This document shows, piece by piece, positions 1-13,200 of a DNA stretch of 64,000 nucleotides. The DNA is taken from contig JARWKL010000001.1 of assembly GCA_029961685.1 (NCBI GenBank), positions 58,701,314-58,765,313 of the forward strand. Reading direction: 5' to 3'. The stretch's first letter is position 1. Each line of letters opens with the position of its first letter. A program made the translations under genes and the position numbers. The notes beneath the pieces are model-generated. The model searched no databases and was not told the origin of the DNA. It saw only the letters and a program-made list of their open reading frames with translations. The stretch comes from Aristolochia californica. Lineage: Eukaryota; Streptophyta; Magnoliopsida; Piperales; Aristolochiaceae.

Positions 1-185
1 ATTGTAGCCACCCCCCCAAGAAATAATTAGTTATTGCAACTGGTCTGCTTAAAATTTTAGATCTGTCTGTTCAAAATTTTCTTTCAACTATTCTTTGGAT
101 GCCTATGAAGTATAGATATGACTGCTTCTTTCTGTTCAATTGTTTGCTTGTTGCAATATAATGACTGAATTAATATGACTTGCAG

Positions 186-3100
186 ATACAATCCCTAGAG
201 GAGAGTGCTGAATCATTGAGGGAGAGAAGTCTAAAGTTTTACAAAGGATCTCGAAAATACACGTATGTCTACATTTTAAGACTTTCTGTGTATCCTATTC
301 TGTCCTTACTTTCTGTTTGATATATCTGAATTATTTTAGGGTGTTCCATACACCAAATCTTGGTAGGTGTGACATGAAGAATATGAAAATATGATCTTTT
401 TTTATTTATCACAATGGCTATTGACTTGCTTTGGTTAGATTGGTGTTTCAAACATTTTGGGGATAATCTTGGAAATACAGAAAATTGTGTCCATTCATGC
501 ATGTAATCTTAGAATTGCTCTTTCTCTCTCTCCCTCTACCTCTCTCTTTTTGTTCTTTTCTATGAAATATGTGTGTGTCAGTAGAAATTCTTGGTAGCTG
601 ATGATGTCCTCAGGTCAATTTGGACAGAAGTAAGCGCCGAATGGTGATAGCTCAGGATAAAGAGTTGCAAGCATGTATAAGAAAGGAAAACTGAAAATAT
701 ACAAAGACGAAGGATGGTGTGGTGGCTGACACTGATTTGGGAGGAGGGGGAGGGTCATGGGGAAATGGGTTTGACAAGAGCAAGCTGTTTCTAACACTCC
801 AGACACTCCCCTCCTGGCGAGGGTGCCAAATTTTTGGTGTCCTTGGGTGTAGGGATGTGAGAAAAAGGCTGATCAAATCTTTCAAAATAGAAGCTTGTAT
901 GAAAAAGGTGACTGTCACATGGGGTGGTTTCTAGTGTTAGGTCTTGGGTTCAAGTTACACCAGGGTGGTGGGTAATCTACATTAAAAAGAAAAAAACGAA
1001 AAGAAAAGAAGAAGCTTGTAGGTAGCATTTTTTTGTAACTTGATTTATGAAAGACTGAAATGGCTTGAGGTGGGCTATATGCTCCATGAATTGGAAGCAC
1101 TTGTTTCACATAGTTACTGGAAACAGGAGTATATCTCAGCCAACTCCCATGACCTTTCTCCCTTTTGATTGAATCAAACTAGGCCTCTACGGAAGCTGAC
1201 ATGGAAAGCCAGATCTTGGAGGATGTGCTTTGCCATTTGTAATTTGTAACTCAGAACCCTATAAATAGCAATGGGGGTTGAGCTTCGACCCCAACACAGA
1301 GTTATTTTCAGACTCTGTTTTTTCACATCTCTTCTCTCTTTCTCTTCCTTCAAAACCCTAAACTCATTATTTCACAGTAGGCTTGAGTGGCTCTCATTGA
1401 AGTTTGCTTTCATATTTGATAAAGCAAGAGATCTTTGCCATGACCTCTAATTGAGTTTCCTGCCTTTGAGTTGTTCTACTAGCAAATTTTGAAGCCATTC
1501 ATTTGGCCAATGAAGGTTGGAAGACTTAACCATTATATTATTGTTGTACCTTTTCTTATATAATCTCATCCTTACTTCCAATAAAATTACCTTTTTTTTG
1601 AAAGTAAAATTACCTATTTCTCAACTAGGAGAATGTATTGACATGTTAGTCGGACTGGCAAGAAATAGAGGAAATATGACAGTGACATCAATGGAAATGG
1701 TGATGAAATAATAAAGAAGCCATTAAATGATGACACTAGCTAAAAAGTGAAACTGACCAATGATGAAGTGGAAAGGAGGTGGCTACTTTTAGCTGGTCTC
1801 AGCATGGTTGGCAAGATTCTGATGATGAATACTGAACAGTGATATTGTTTAGTCTGCATGATTTTTTCTTAGTTGTTACAAGCATCATGATTCTTGGTTT
1901 GGTGCTTATTCTGTTCCTACAATTTTATATCAGAGAAGGTCTTGGGGAGGCATATGATGGTGACATAGCATTTGCTAGCTCTCTTGAAACATTTGGAGGT
2001 GGCCATAATGATCCCATCAGTGTTGCTTTTGGAGGTCTGTTTAAAACTTAAGTTTCACAAGCACAAATTCTACTCTTTATCTTCTAGACCTGTTATTGCT
2101 CATTGATTAGATTTACCATTGCTACTATTTTCTTAATATTTATATGTTTGAACTTTGATAGATTGAACTAAAGTTAGAAGCAGAATGGAGGAGGATTCAT
2201 GTTACTGAACCCGATATAATCGGGATAAAGCTCTGATGATGTTGATTTTATTTGTTCTTCTCTGTAGCATAGTCTATTCAGCATCAGTTTCTGTTGCATT
2301 TCTTTTGACTGGTGGAAGTTATTGCCAGTTATGTATCAGTAGTCATATGCCATGCATGTTTCATTTGTCTAGGGTTGTTTGGAAACATATGAACAAAAAT
2401 CTAGTTGAAGTATAGCTTCTCAATTCATTCATACATCGAATTTCTCATATTTGCGTGTAGTGTAATATTTGTTTAAATTTTAGATGTTTCCAAAGAATAA
2501 GAAAATGTCATTTGTAAAACCTAAATTAGGAAGTGGACAAAATCGTTTTTTTTTTTTTTTTAAATGAAGTGGACAAAATCGTTACCGTTCACCGCTAGTC
2601 GTTGATATTCTTTTGACAAAATTTTCGCTTTGATTCTGCAACCCTTGTCATGAAAAACGTGGATTTGGTTTATTTTCTACAGATATTGATGAAATTGTGC
2701 TTTCTCAGGTCCAGTTATGACCAAATTTACAATTGCTTTAAGAGAAATTGGAACATACAAGGAAGTCTTGCGATCACAAGTATGTTGCTCTTGTTTTGCA
2801 TTTGGTGAAAATCTTGCTACTACAACCTTCTTCTTTTAATTGTTTTGTGTATTCATTAAAAAAAGAAGTCATATGTAGATAATAAATAAATGAAACTGTG
2901 AATTTTGCTTTCTTAGTAGATTCTTTCATTTAGGATACTAACTTATTGCTTTGCCCTGTCAAAATTGTTTCCTCTTCTAATAACTTTGCTTCCTAACATA
3001 ATGGCTGGTCCTCAGTCCTCTATCTTCAAATATAGACATTTCTGTGGTTTTGTACATTGATTGTTTCTTTTTATATGTTTTATAGTTCGATGATGCTGAC

Positions 3101-6100
3101 TTTGTATTCTTTTCTCATGTATGTGAAATTTGATACTGCTTGTTTTTTTTTTAACAACAGCTAAAAAGAAAACAGACTAGTGTACAGTAATGCATCCATT
3201 ACGTGGCAAACCAAAGAATAGAACCTTTTCAAGACAACTGGGGCAAAGTGTAATTATTCTGTGATGTAGAAAAAAAGAAAACCTGAGTTAATTTTTCTGT
3301 CTGAGTGCTTATTTTTAACTTTGAGGCGGTAGAAAAGAATTTTTTTTTTTTTTGTTGTTGTCAGTGATATTATTTAACCAAATCTCCCCAGTTTGGGTTG
3401 AAAAAATTTCTTGCTGGTGTAAGAATGGGGTTTCATGTCTTGCTTAGTAAACCTGGGTTAGTTTTTCTGTTTGAGTGCTTATTTTTAACTTTCAGGCAGT
3501 AGGAATGAATAATTTTGTTGTTCATGTTGTTGGTGTTATTATTTAAATAAAATTCCCCAGGTTGGGTTGAAGAAATTTCTTGGGTGGTGTAAGGATGGGG
3601 TTTGGTGTCTGGATGAGCCTTTTGCTGCTTTCTTGTGGTTCCTTTTTCTCTAAATTTATAAAAAAAATATATCTTGAGACAAGTTGAAGCGCATTCCAAC
3701 CTAACTGACCTGGATAGACACTGCTGCTTGCAAGCACATAGTTTGGATGCCTAGGCTTTGGTAGTGTTCCTATTCGTACTTCTTTGTATTCTGCCCTGGG
3801 TTTACTTAGACGTTGTATGGACGTTCTTCGAAATGAATTCTCTTGTATGCTCTTTTTTTGGAATAGTTTTATGGGGTTAATTGCTTGTATATCTGTGAGA
3901 TATGGGATTAATTGCTTGTTTGGTAATTTAAAGCTTTAGTATGGTTATTTTTGTCATTGACATATAATTTTTAGCAGAATTATGAAATAAGGATAAGTCG
4001 GTAACTCCATTGATTTTAGAAGGGTATGTAAGCATTAATTCAAAATACAGGGGTATCTAAGATATTTGTGCCTTATCTCAAGAGTATATAGGCAATTAAT
4101 GCAAGAATGATATCCTCTTTTGCTATAAAACTGATCATTGCCATCTCTTATATTACCCCAATATACATAAATCATACTCCATTCGTATTTGTGATAATTA
4201 CTTTGAGGTACAGGTATTAGTTATTACTTACTACTCGTTCTTTCTTTGGTGTTACAATCTTGTCACTTGTCCACTACTTGGTTTTGCACATTTACTTGGA
4301 TTACAACATCTATTTCTACTCACCATGACAACATGGAATACTGAAATTGATCCACCACTTTGGTGCTGCATCTTGTGGTATATGTGAAAAAAAGCATGTG
4401 CTAAAATGGATAACATCACCCACAAAAGGATTGCTTTTGTTTACAATGTACACAGTTTAGGCTGTCAAGAGGACCCTACTCTCATACCCCATGTCAGATG
4501 AGTGAAAAACGTAATTGGCATTGGGCTGCTCGGTTATTCATTTCCACTCAAATCTTGTATTCTTTTGTTTCCATGATATATTTCTTCTGTCTGACTGTTT
4601 GAAAAACATTTATTTTGTTCTTTTTACTTTTCTTTTTCATGTATAACTTTCTATATGCGCTAATTGTTTCACCTAACCTTGTATGCCAGTAAAATGATGC
4701 AACAGCATGCATGTTGAATTGTGAATCCAATTTAATTATGTCTGTTCCTGTTTTAAACTTTCTGATATCTTTATTGAATTTTACAGGTTGAACATATGCT
4801 AAATGATAGATTGCTGCAATTTGTTAACATTGATTTGCATGATGTCAAGGTACTCATGAATACTGCTAGCCTTCTAGAGCTTTATTCAGCCATTCCTTCT
4901 TGATATGGCGAGGTGTCTATTATGGAGCTAATCATAGGAGCTACTAATTTTCCTCCAACAAACCATTCTTTGTGCAGGAGGCTAGGAAGCGCTTCGATAA
5001 GGCAACTCTTCAATATGACCAGGTGAGCTTTTGAGGATTCTTTATTGCATTCTGATCTTTGTTAACCATTCTGTTCTTTATTATTAAGCTGAAATATCTT
5101 ATATTTGTTACTAAGATATTCTATGCTTGGACATGTTCTTATTTTTTATTTTTGACAATTTTGTTTTTTTCTTTGTTTTAGTAATTTTACTTTGATGATT
5201 AATGCAATTTTTATTGATAAAAGGAGTTTACATGCAAGAAAAAGAAAAGAAGAGAGGTAAAACCTAGTAAATCAAAAAACTAAGTGTGAGAAGCACTATA
5301 TGACGAATGTGACAAAACTCTGAGAAGTTGATGCTGTACCTCAAGGTGGGGATTGTTGTTTTTTTACACTAATCTAGATCTTTAAACCTGAGTGGATTAT
5401 AAGGTGGGATAGTCGTTCAGTGATCAGTTGGATTACTTGGGCCTTAGGCTCAGTGGTCACGTGGGTGGGGAGTTCTAATGTGAGTTCTTGTGTTCAAGTC
5501 TCACCAAGGGTCAGATGTCCATCTCCTTTAAGACCCATATTTTACAAGAATGGCAACTCCTTCTGTCGAGTCTTCTCAAACTTCAATTTTGATTGAAGTT
5601 CTCTTGGAAATCCGGGAAAAGCTGGATTTGGAGGAGTACACCCCTTATCACATATGCAGGCCTATTGGGAATTTCTGATTCCATTTCACCTGAGCTTTGT
5701 GCACTTCTTCAAGGCCTCATCATCCACTGGAACTACCTCAACGGCCCACTCCTGGTTGAGGGAGACTCAAAAGTGGTGGTTGATTGGTGCTTATCAGATT
5801 CTATCCCACCTTAGCTCCCCTGGGATTTTTTAATGAGATAATGAGTATTGTTTCTCTCCTAGTTTGTAGTTGGTCTCAGATTCCTAGATGAGCAAATTCT
5901 TTTACTGATTTGCTTACTAAACAGGGAGCGTCTCTCCAATCCCTTGTTGTAAAGGGAGTGCTCCCCTTATCTGTTTTATGTTCTTGTTGTAATGAAATAT
6001 TACCTTCTCAAAAAAATAAAGTCTCATAAAGGGTAAAATAGGGGAAGAGAGGAGGGGGTGGGGTGCATGTAATCAATATTCAAAAGAAAAGGTAGGATGG

Positions 6101-7197
6101 TGGTTCTGCAGACTTAATGTATCTCTTTATATAGTGGTGATTGCTTAAGAGCCTGCAATAAGGTCAGCAGGAATATGACAAATTTTATGTGATGACTGTT
6201 AAGGAAGTTAGGCCTCTACTTTCTATAATGGATCCCTGAGGTTCCATTGTTGCCAATCTTTTGTTCATTCCTGTATTGCTTTATGCTACCATCATTCGTT
6301 AAGACATTAAATTTCCTCTTGCCGGTTTGCTGTATGAGCAGATATTTTATGTAGAATATCATCTGAAGATACAATTATTATTTTTTTCGCTGCAATTTGT
6401 GCCATTCCTCTCATCCAGGGAGGAAAAAAACTGTGTCACTTATTTTTTTTGAAAAAGATGTATTTATATTAACAAGAGAAATTAAAAAAATTGTGTCACT
6501 CCTCTTATCTGGGGACGTTCTTTCTTTCTTTTTGAATGTTGTAAAAGCTTCATTGTACTAAAAGAAAAACTTACATAAAAATAAAAGAAGAAATAAAAAA
6601 TACAATCAATTAGCATGACTGAATTTACAACCAACTGATGTAATGATATAACCTTCTTTGCTAATTGTTCTCCCATCAAATTTGCTGATCTTGGAATGCT
6701 GCCCATGGACACTTCTCGAAGAAATCTCTAGTCAAACCTCCAATGTCGCCTGTTTTTCCCTTTCTGCATGAAATTACAACAGCCAAGATGCCTTAAAAAA
6801 TTAGCTGATGGTTAAAATGGTTTTAATAAATTAACAGTCCTTGCTCCACTGGCCTTAATTCTGTTTCTGTAGAATCTACTAAAACAAATAGTAGTCCTGA
6901 ATAGGATAACAAGACTTATCCCTCGTGATCTCGTACTATGCCTCCAATTCGACTTTGCCTTGGGTTACGTTTAGAACTCCCATCGGAGTTAAGCTTTAAA
7001 GAATGCAATGGTGGGGGTATCCAAACTTCCACTGTTAAAGGTCTACTGTGCTTCTTATTCAACAACAATGATTTTCCAGTTTAACCCAGAAGAGATCCTG
7101 TGTAATCGATACTTTCATCAGTAAAGTTGTGTCCACATGAGCACAAGATGTATGGGTTCCTCAATGACAGAAGATCTTGCTTCCGGAGACGAGGCTC

Positions 7198-7228
<31 letters not shown>

Positions 7229-10200
7229 ATGATGCTGATTTTTATTAAGGCAAAAGCTCAAGAGAGCATATTATAAAGGAGGGAAGTCTTCCCAAACAAT
7301 GAGAGAATGCTGGGAAACTCCGAATTTTGCCAATTTATCAGCCAAAGAGTTGGCTGATCTAGGAATGAGATTCCAATTACATTGTGTAGAAGATACAATG
7401 TCAGCAATACTATCAGTGATGAGACAAAGCTCTCTTGTTTCTTTCAAGCCACATAGCCCATAAGACAACAGCTGCAATGATTTTCCAAAGTGTGTTTCCC
7501 ATTGATGCCAAAGGAAAAGAGAGAATTTCAGCTAACCAATCATTCAAATTTGATGGAAAACATGAAGCTGCAAATCAAGTTTCTGCCCTTGAGCTTTTCT
7601 GGCAGTAGTGCTGCATATGTGCAGTTATTCATTAATGATTTTGTTAAAATACCAGTTTAGGGGTATTTTGGTTATTTTTCATACTCTGATCTATCTTAGC
7701 TAATGTCTGTTAGTTAAATAATTACATTACACTTATGTTTCTAGTTTCATTCAAAACAGAGTTGTATTTTAGGAGTTATATGATTTTTTGCAACTAAGGG
7801 CAATTTTGTCCTCTTGTAATTATCACTTAAACCCTTAATAAAAGAGAGGGAGCTCATGCTTTTTAGGCATGAACTACAACACAGCAAAGGCTTCTTCTTC
7901 TTTTCATCTTCTCTCAACTTTCTCCCATTTTTTTCCCTTGAACTTCTTTCTTTACATGGTATCAGAGTAGTGAAGGTAGTCTTGGGCAGATCTTCTTCAG
8001 TTTTGTGCCTTCTTCTACTTTATTCTGCAATCACATTGAAGGTTCTTCAAAAGTTTTGGACTGGTAGGGTAAAAACTCAATTTTTTCTCATTTCTTCCTG
8101 CCATGATCTCTTGGTTGATGGTTCCTACTCTCAGTTGAGTGACAACTATGATTTGAAGCCTTTTAAGGGATCCTTCTTAAAGCCCTAGTTTCGTTATTGC
8201 CTACGTAGCCTACCCAGGACCTGTATCATCTTGTTTCATCATCCCAATTGCCTACGTCATACATTGTTTGTGTAATTAAGCCTCCTTTACTCAATTTTGT
8301 ATCTGAATTGCAAAGTGCAATTGCTGTTTGTTGCTGATTGGGTACATTGAATGAAATTTTGCCTTAATTGATTTGGTTGTGGGGCCCACTTGCCTACGCA
8401 AGACAAATTGACTTGGGGAAGTCAGATGGCTGAATCCAGCACACAGTCATCCACTGGTAAGCCTGAGGGTCAGTTTTGTGGTAGTAGTAACAAAGGAAGA
8501 GGTTGCTCTTTTTCAACTCAAGTCCCTAGTTGAAATGATAGAGGGGATAAAAAATGCATTCATTGTGCTAGGTCTAACCATATTTCTGACAAGTGTTGGG
8601 AGAAATTTGGTATACCTACTTGGGCCAATTCTATAATCATAGACAGAGATGCCACCTCTCACTGGTTCCCATGATGAGTTTCAACAACTACTACAATGAC
8701 TTTGCAAGTTGGCTACACCATTTACTACTTTTCTTGTCATTGAGTATGATCCTTCATCCTCAGAAAATGCCACAATGGTGAGCACATGCATGTATGATTG
8801 CATTGAATGTTTTCCCACTCTCCCTCCTAGATCATCGATTCATGGCCATCTACCCATATGTCAGGTATGTCCTCCTTATTTCAGTCTATCCTTCTATTTC
8901 CTTCATATCGCCGAGTTACTTTAGCTGATGGATCCACTTTTCATATTCAGGAGGAAGGTATTATTCATACCACTCCTCAGATGTCTTTAAATTCAGTTCT
9001 CTTTGTTCTGAAATTTTCGGTCAACCTCTTGTCTGTGAGTCACATCACTAAGTCTTTAAATTGTTCAATAACCTTTTCTTCTACTTATTTTGTTTTTTAA
9101 GACTTGCAGACGAAGATGACAATTGGTTCTGGGCATGTGAAGAGAGGCTCTACCTACTGGATAATGTTTCTATTCCCAAAGCTATGCACTCACTATTGCA
9201 GACTCCTCATACATATGGTGTGTTGGGGCATCCATCACCAGTTAAGCTATGTCAGTCATTTCCTTCCTTGCTAGCAGATATTTCTTTTGGTTGTGAATCC
9301 TGTCAATTGGGGAAACATCGTTGAGAAAGTTTCCTAGTTAGTTCAAAACGCAACACCAAATTGTTTGAATTAGTCCATTCTATTATATGGGGTCCATGTC
9401 GTGTTCCTAGTCCATTTGGATTCGAATATTTTTGTTTCGTTCATAGATTATTTTAGTCGGGTAACTTGGGTGTATCTCCTGTTAGAGAAATTTGAAGTAT
9501 TTGATGTAATCCTGAATTTTTTTAATGAAATAAAGAATCAATTTGGTGTTTGTGTTCATGTTTTTCGTATTGATAATGGTTTGGAGTATCTCAATCAAAA
9601 GTTTTCATCATTTTGTGCTTCTCATGGTATTACTCATTATTGTCCTCAACAAAATAGGGTAGCAAAATGTACAAACAGACATCTCCTTGAGGTTACTCAG
9701 ACATTATTATTACATATGAGTGTTCCTAAATCATTTTGAGAGCTGCTGTTTTGACCTCTTGTTTCTTAATTAAGCACATGCCTTTATCACTTTTACATGG
9801 TCATGTTCCTCTACAAGTTATAAACCTCATTGTAAGTTGTTTGATGTTGTTCCTCGTATATTTGGATGCACGTGTTTTGTACATTTGTTGGGTAATTTCT
9901 CAATAACTGTCACCTCGATCTGCAAGTGTGTCTTTCTAAGATATTCTCGTAAAAAAGGGGGTACAAGTGTTTTGACCCTATTTGCAAAAAGATGATATAA
10001 ACTTCTTTGAACTTACTCCATATTTAGCTTCGTCTGTGAAGTTTCCTATATCATCTTGTCTCTCTATGGATAATTCTGTTCTTGTAGTAGTTTTGGATGC
10101 ACTAGTTACATTAGGTTCATCTTGACCTCTTCAAGTACAGGCACCGCCATAGTGTGTTACCACATACTATACCTCCAGCAATTCCAGCTCTTGACTCCTC

Positions 10201-13200
10201 TCCTTCAGATCGATCATCGCCTACAAGTCCAGTTCCATCATATTTGGATTTACCCATCAATTTCCAAAAAGGTAAAATATCTTGTACTTTTCATCCCACC
10301 TCAAAGTATTAACTTTGATTTGTTATCCCCATTAAATCTTTTGCCATGTCCTTGTCTACTTCCGCTACTCGTTCAATACAGGATGCTTTATGTTCTTTTG
10401 AGTGAAAACAGGCTATGGATGATGAGTTATGTGCTTTAATGTCTAGGAGAACATGGCAGCTTTGTGATCCACCAACAGGGGCAGTTACTGTGAGGTTTCA
10501 TTGGGTGTACATCATTAAATATAATGTTGATGGTTTTATTGAACGACACAAAGCAAGGCTGGTGGCAAAGGGGTATACATAGATCTTTGGTATTGATTTT
10601 TTGAGACGTTCCCACTTATGTCCTGGCTTACATCTATACATCCAGACTTACATCAACACATATATTGGTCTTTGTAGCAGTTAGTAAAGGATGACCTCTC
10701 TTTCGATTTGATGTGAAAAATGCCTTCGTATATGGTGATCTTCATGAGGAAGTTATATGGAGCAACCTTTTGGGTGTGTTGCTCTGGGGGAGATAGGGAA
10801 GCTAAGTTAGTTAAAGAAGGCTATTTATGGACTTAAAACAAGTCTGTGAGCATGGTTCGAGAAGTTTAGTACAATAGTGATGCAATTTGGTTTCTACAAA
10901 AGCCATTGTGACCGTTCTATATTTTTGCTCAAAAGGAAGATTGGTGTGGTTATCTTGGTGGTTTATGTGGATGATATTGTACTGTTAGGGAATGATCTTG
11001 AAGGCATTGTAGGCTTGCAATAGTCAAGAAGCACTTGGTAACTCACTTTCAGACAATTTGGGACCTCCGAAGTACTTCCTTGGTATTGAAGTTGCTCGCA
11101 GTAAAAAAGGTATAGTTTTTTCTCAAAAGAAGTATGTGTTAGGTATACTGCAGGAATATGGTGTATTAGATGCAAAACCAGTAGACACACCTACAAGAAA
11201 TCAGTCATAATCTCCATGGCACACCGAGTTCTACTCTCAAGGACAAAACACAATACAAATGCTTGGTAGGTAAATTGGCCTATGGTATAATTACCAGGTC
11301 CGACATATCCTTTGTCGTGGGAGTCGTGAGCCAGTTCATGGAAAATCCTCAAAAAGTGCATTTAGAAGTTGTCTAGAGGATTTAAAGTATTTAAAGGGTG
11401 TCCCTGGAAAATGTCTAATGTATACTTAGAATGGCAAAGTTGATATGCTTGGATATTTTGATGTAGACTATACTGGTTTTAAATTAGATAGATGTTCAAT
11501 ATCAAGCTATTGCTGCTTTGTTGGGGTAACTAAGTAAGCTAGAAAAGTAAGAAACAAACAGTTGTGGCCAGGTTAAGTGTAGAGGCTGAATATAGAGCAG
11601 TGGCTCATAGAGCTTATGTGGATAAAATTTGTTCTTCTTGAGTTTGGTTTCCATATGCCAGAACCCACGACTATGAAGTGTGACAATCAGGTTGCTATCT
11701 TCATTACTAGGAATTCTGTATTTCTCGAGAGAGCTAAACATATAGAGGTTGATTGTCATTTTATAAGAGATGTAGTTATGCAAGGGAAAGTGGTAACTCC
11801 ATATTTGAAATCATCATACCAATGTGGAGACGTGTTTACAAAGCTTTTGGGAAGACATCAACGCTTGTTTTCTGTGACAAGCTGGGATTGTTTGGTATCT
11901 ATTCTCCAGCTTTAATGGGGGTGTTAAAATACCAGTCAAGGGTATTTTAGTCATTTCTCATACTCCGATTTATCTTAGCTTATGTTTGCTAGCTATGTAA
12001 TTACATTACACTTTTATGTTTAAAGTTTCATTCAAAGCAGAGTTGTATTCGAGGTGTTATATGGTTTTTGTAACTAAGGGCATTTTTGTCCTTCTTGTAA
12101 TTATCACTTAAACCCTTAATAAAAGAGAAAACTTGTGCTTTTAGGCACAAACTCCAATGCAGTCAAGGCTGCTTCTTCCTTTCTTCTTCTCTCAACTTTC
12201 TCTTCTTTCCCTCAAATTTCTTTCTTTATAGATTTAATACTCAGCAACAATTGATTTGTAAATTTTGGTGATGTGAATGGTTTAGTTGCATTAGAATTAA
12301 ATATACTTAAATAATCCTTCATGATTTTTGTTTTAGTTCCATGAATAATTATGTTTAAGTAGCACTCATAGAATTGAAATAAGGAGAATCATCAAAAGGA
12401 TTTTGTGCATGTTTGACTGAGACAAGCACTGCACTGGTCAGAAGGCTGTTGCTAATGTCATTTGAGGGACTGATAGAAATAGAGGAAGGTTGTGAATGGT
12501 GCGGATAAGAGTGGTGAGGAACGGCTTGAAGAAAACCAACCTAACCTTGGAAGTGGCTAATGTTGGTGAGAGTGGAGGAGGATCCATGTATCTTTTAACA
12601 TTGTTGGGTTGAAGCTTTACTGAGAATGATGATTATTCTAGACCTGGTTTTTGTGCTAGTTTGGCATCTATAGTGTGCCTTCACATGCCATCTGCTGAAG
12701 GATCAAGAAAACAAGAATACCATGAAAGAGTCTGATGGGTGGAGAGGTTTGTTTATCTCTTTAGGATTTCACCCATATTCAGTTGAACCTTTTTTGGCAG
12801 TTCCTTTCTTAACAATGCTGGACCTGTGTATGATATGTTGGTAATTGTTTCAATTGTAGATAGTGACAGTGCTAAATTTACTTCTTCATTGTATGTTTGG
12901 CTGGAGTTACAGTGCCAATTGGATGGTAGGAGAAAGATGCTCATGGTGCTGCATATTTTGGATGTTTTTTCATTTTCTGCATTCGCATTGAGGGAGCAGT
13001 TTTATAACAGTTAAATGAGTTTAGTTTTTGGCTGTCATGGTTTGTGAATCTTTATATATGAGTATGGAGGTAGGATCTTTTGGCCAATTTATTTGTGATT
13101 TTTATTTTGGTATCTTGTTATTTTTTATTTTCTTTCAATGAGGATTTAAAGGATGAAAAATATTTAGATGTTTGATTGATTATTTTCACCATTTCACAGG

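Larger units (their letters stand above)
7637..12235 (+). mobile_element. Ty1/copia LTR retrotransposon, decayed, inside AGD3 intron 5
   Basis: Element 7642-12230 with TG...CA LTRs and a 5-bp target-site duplication GATTT at 7637-7641 and 12231-12235. A primer-binding site TGGTATCAGAGT follows the 5' LTR at 7957. Internal remnants in copia order: gag zinc knuckle (CIHC...NHISDKCW, about 8556-8600), integrase pieces around 9060-9740 ([22 protein letters not shown]), reverse transcriptase ([10 protein letters not shown] near 10555; VYVDDIV at 10961-10981) and RNase H ([18 protein letters not shown] at 11616-11915). Most of gag is missing and the frame has many stops and shifts, so it cannot be autonomous. 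The polypurine tract precedes the 3' LTR at about 11924. Confidence 0.93.
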
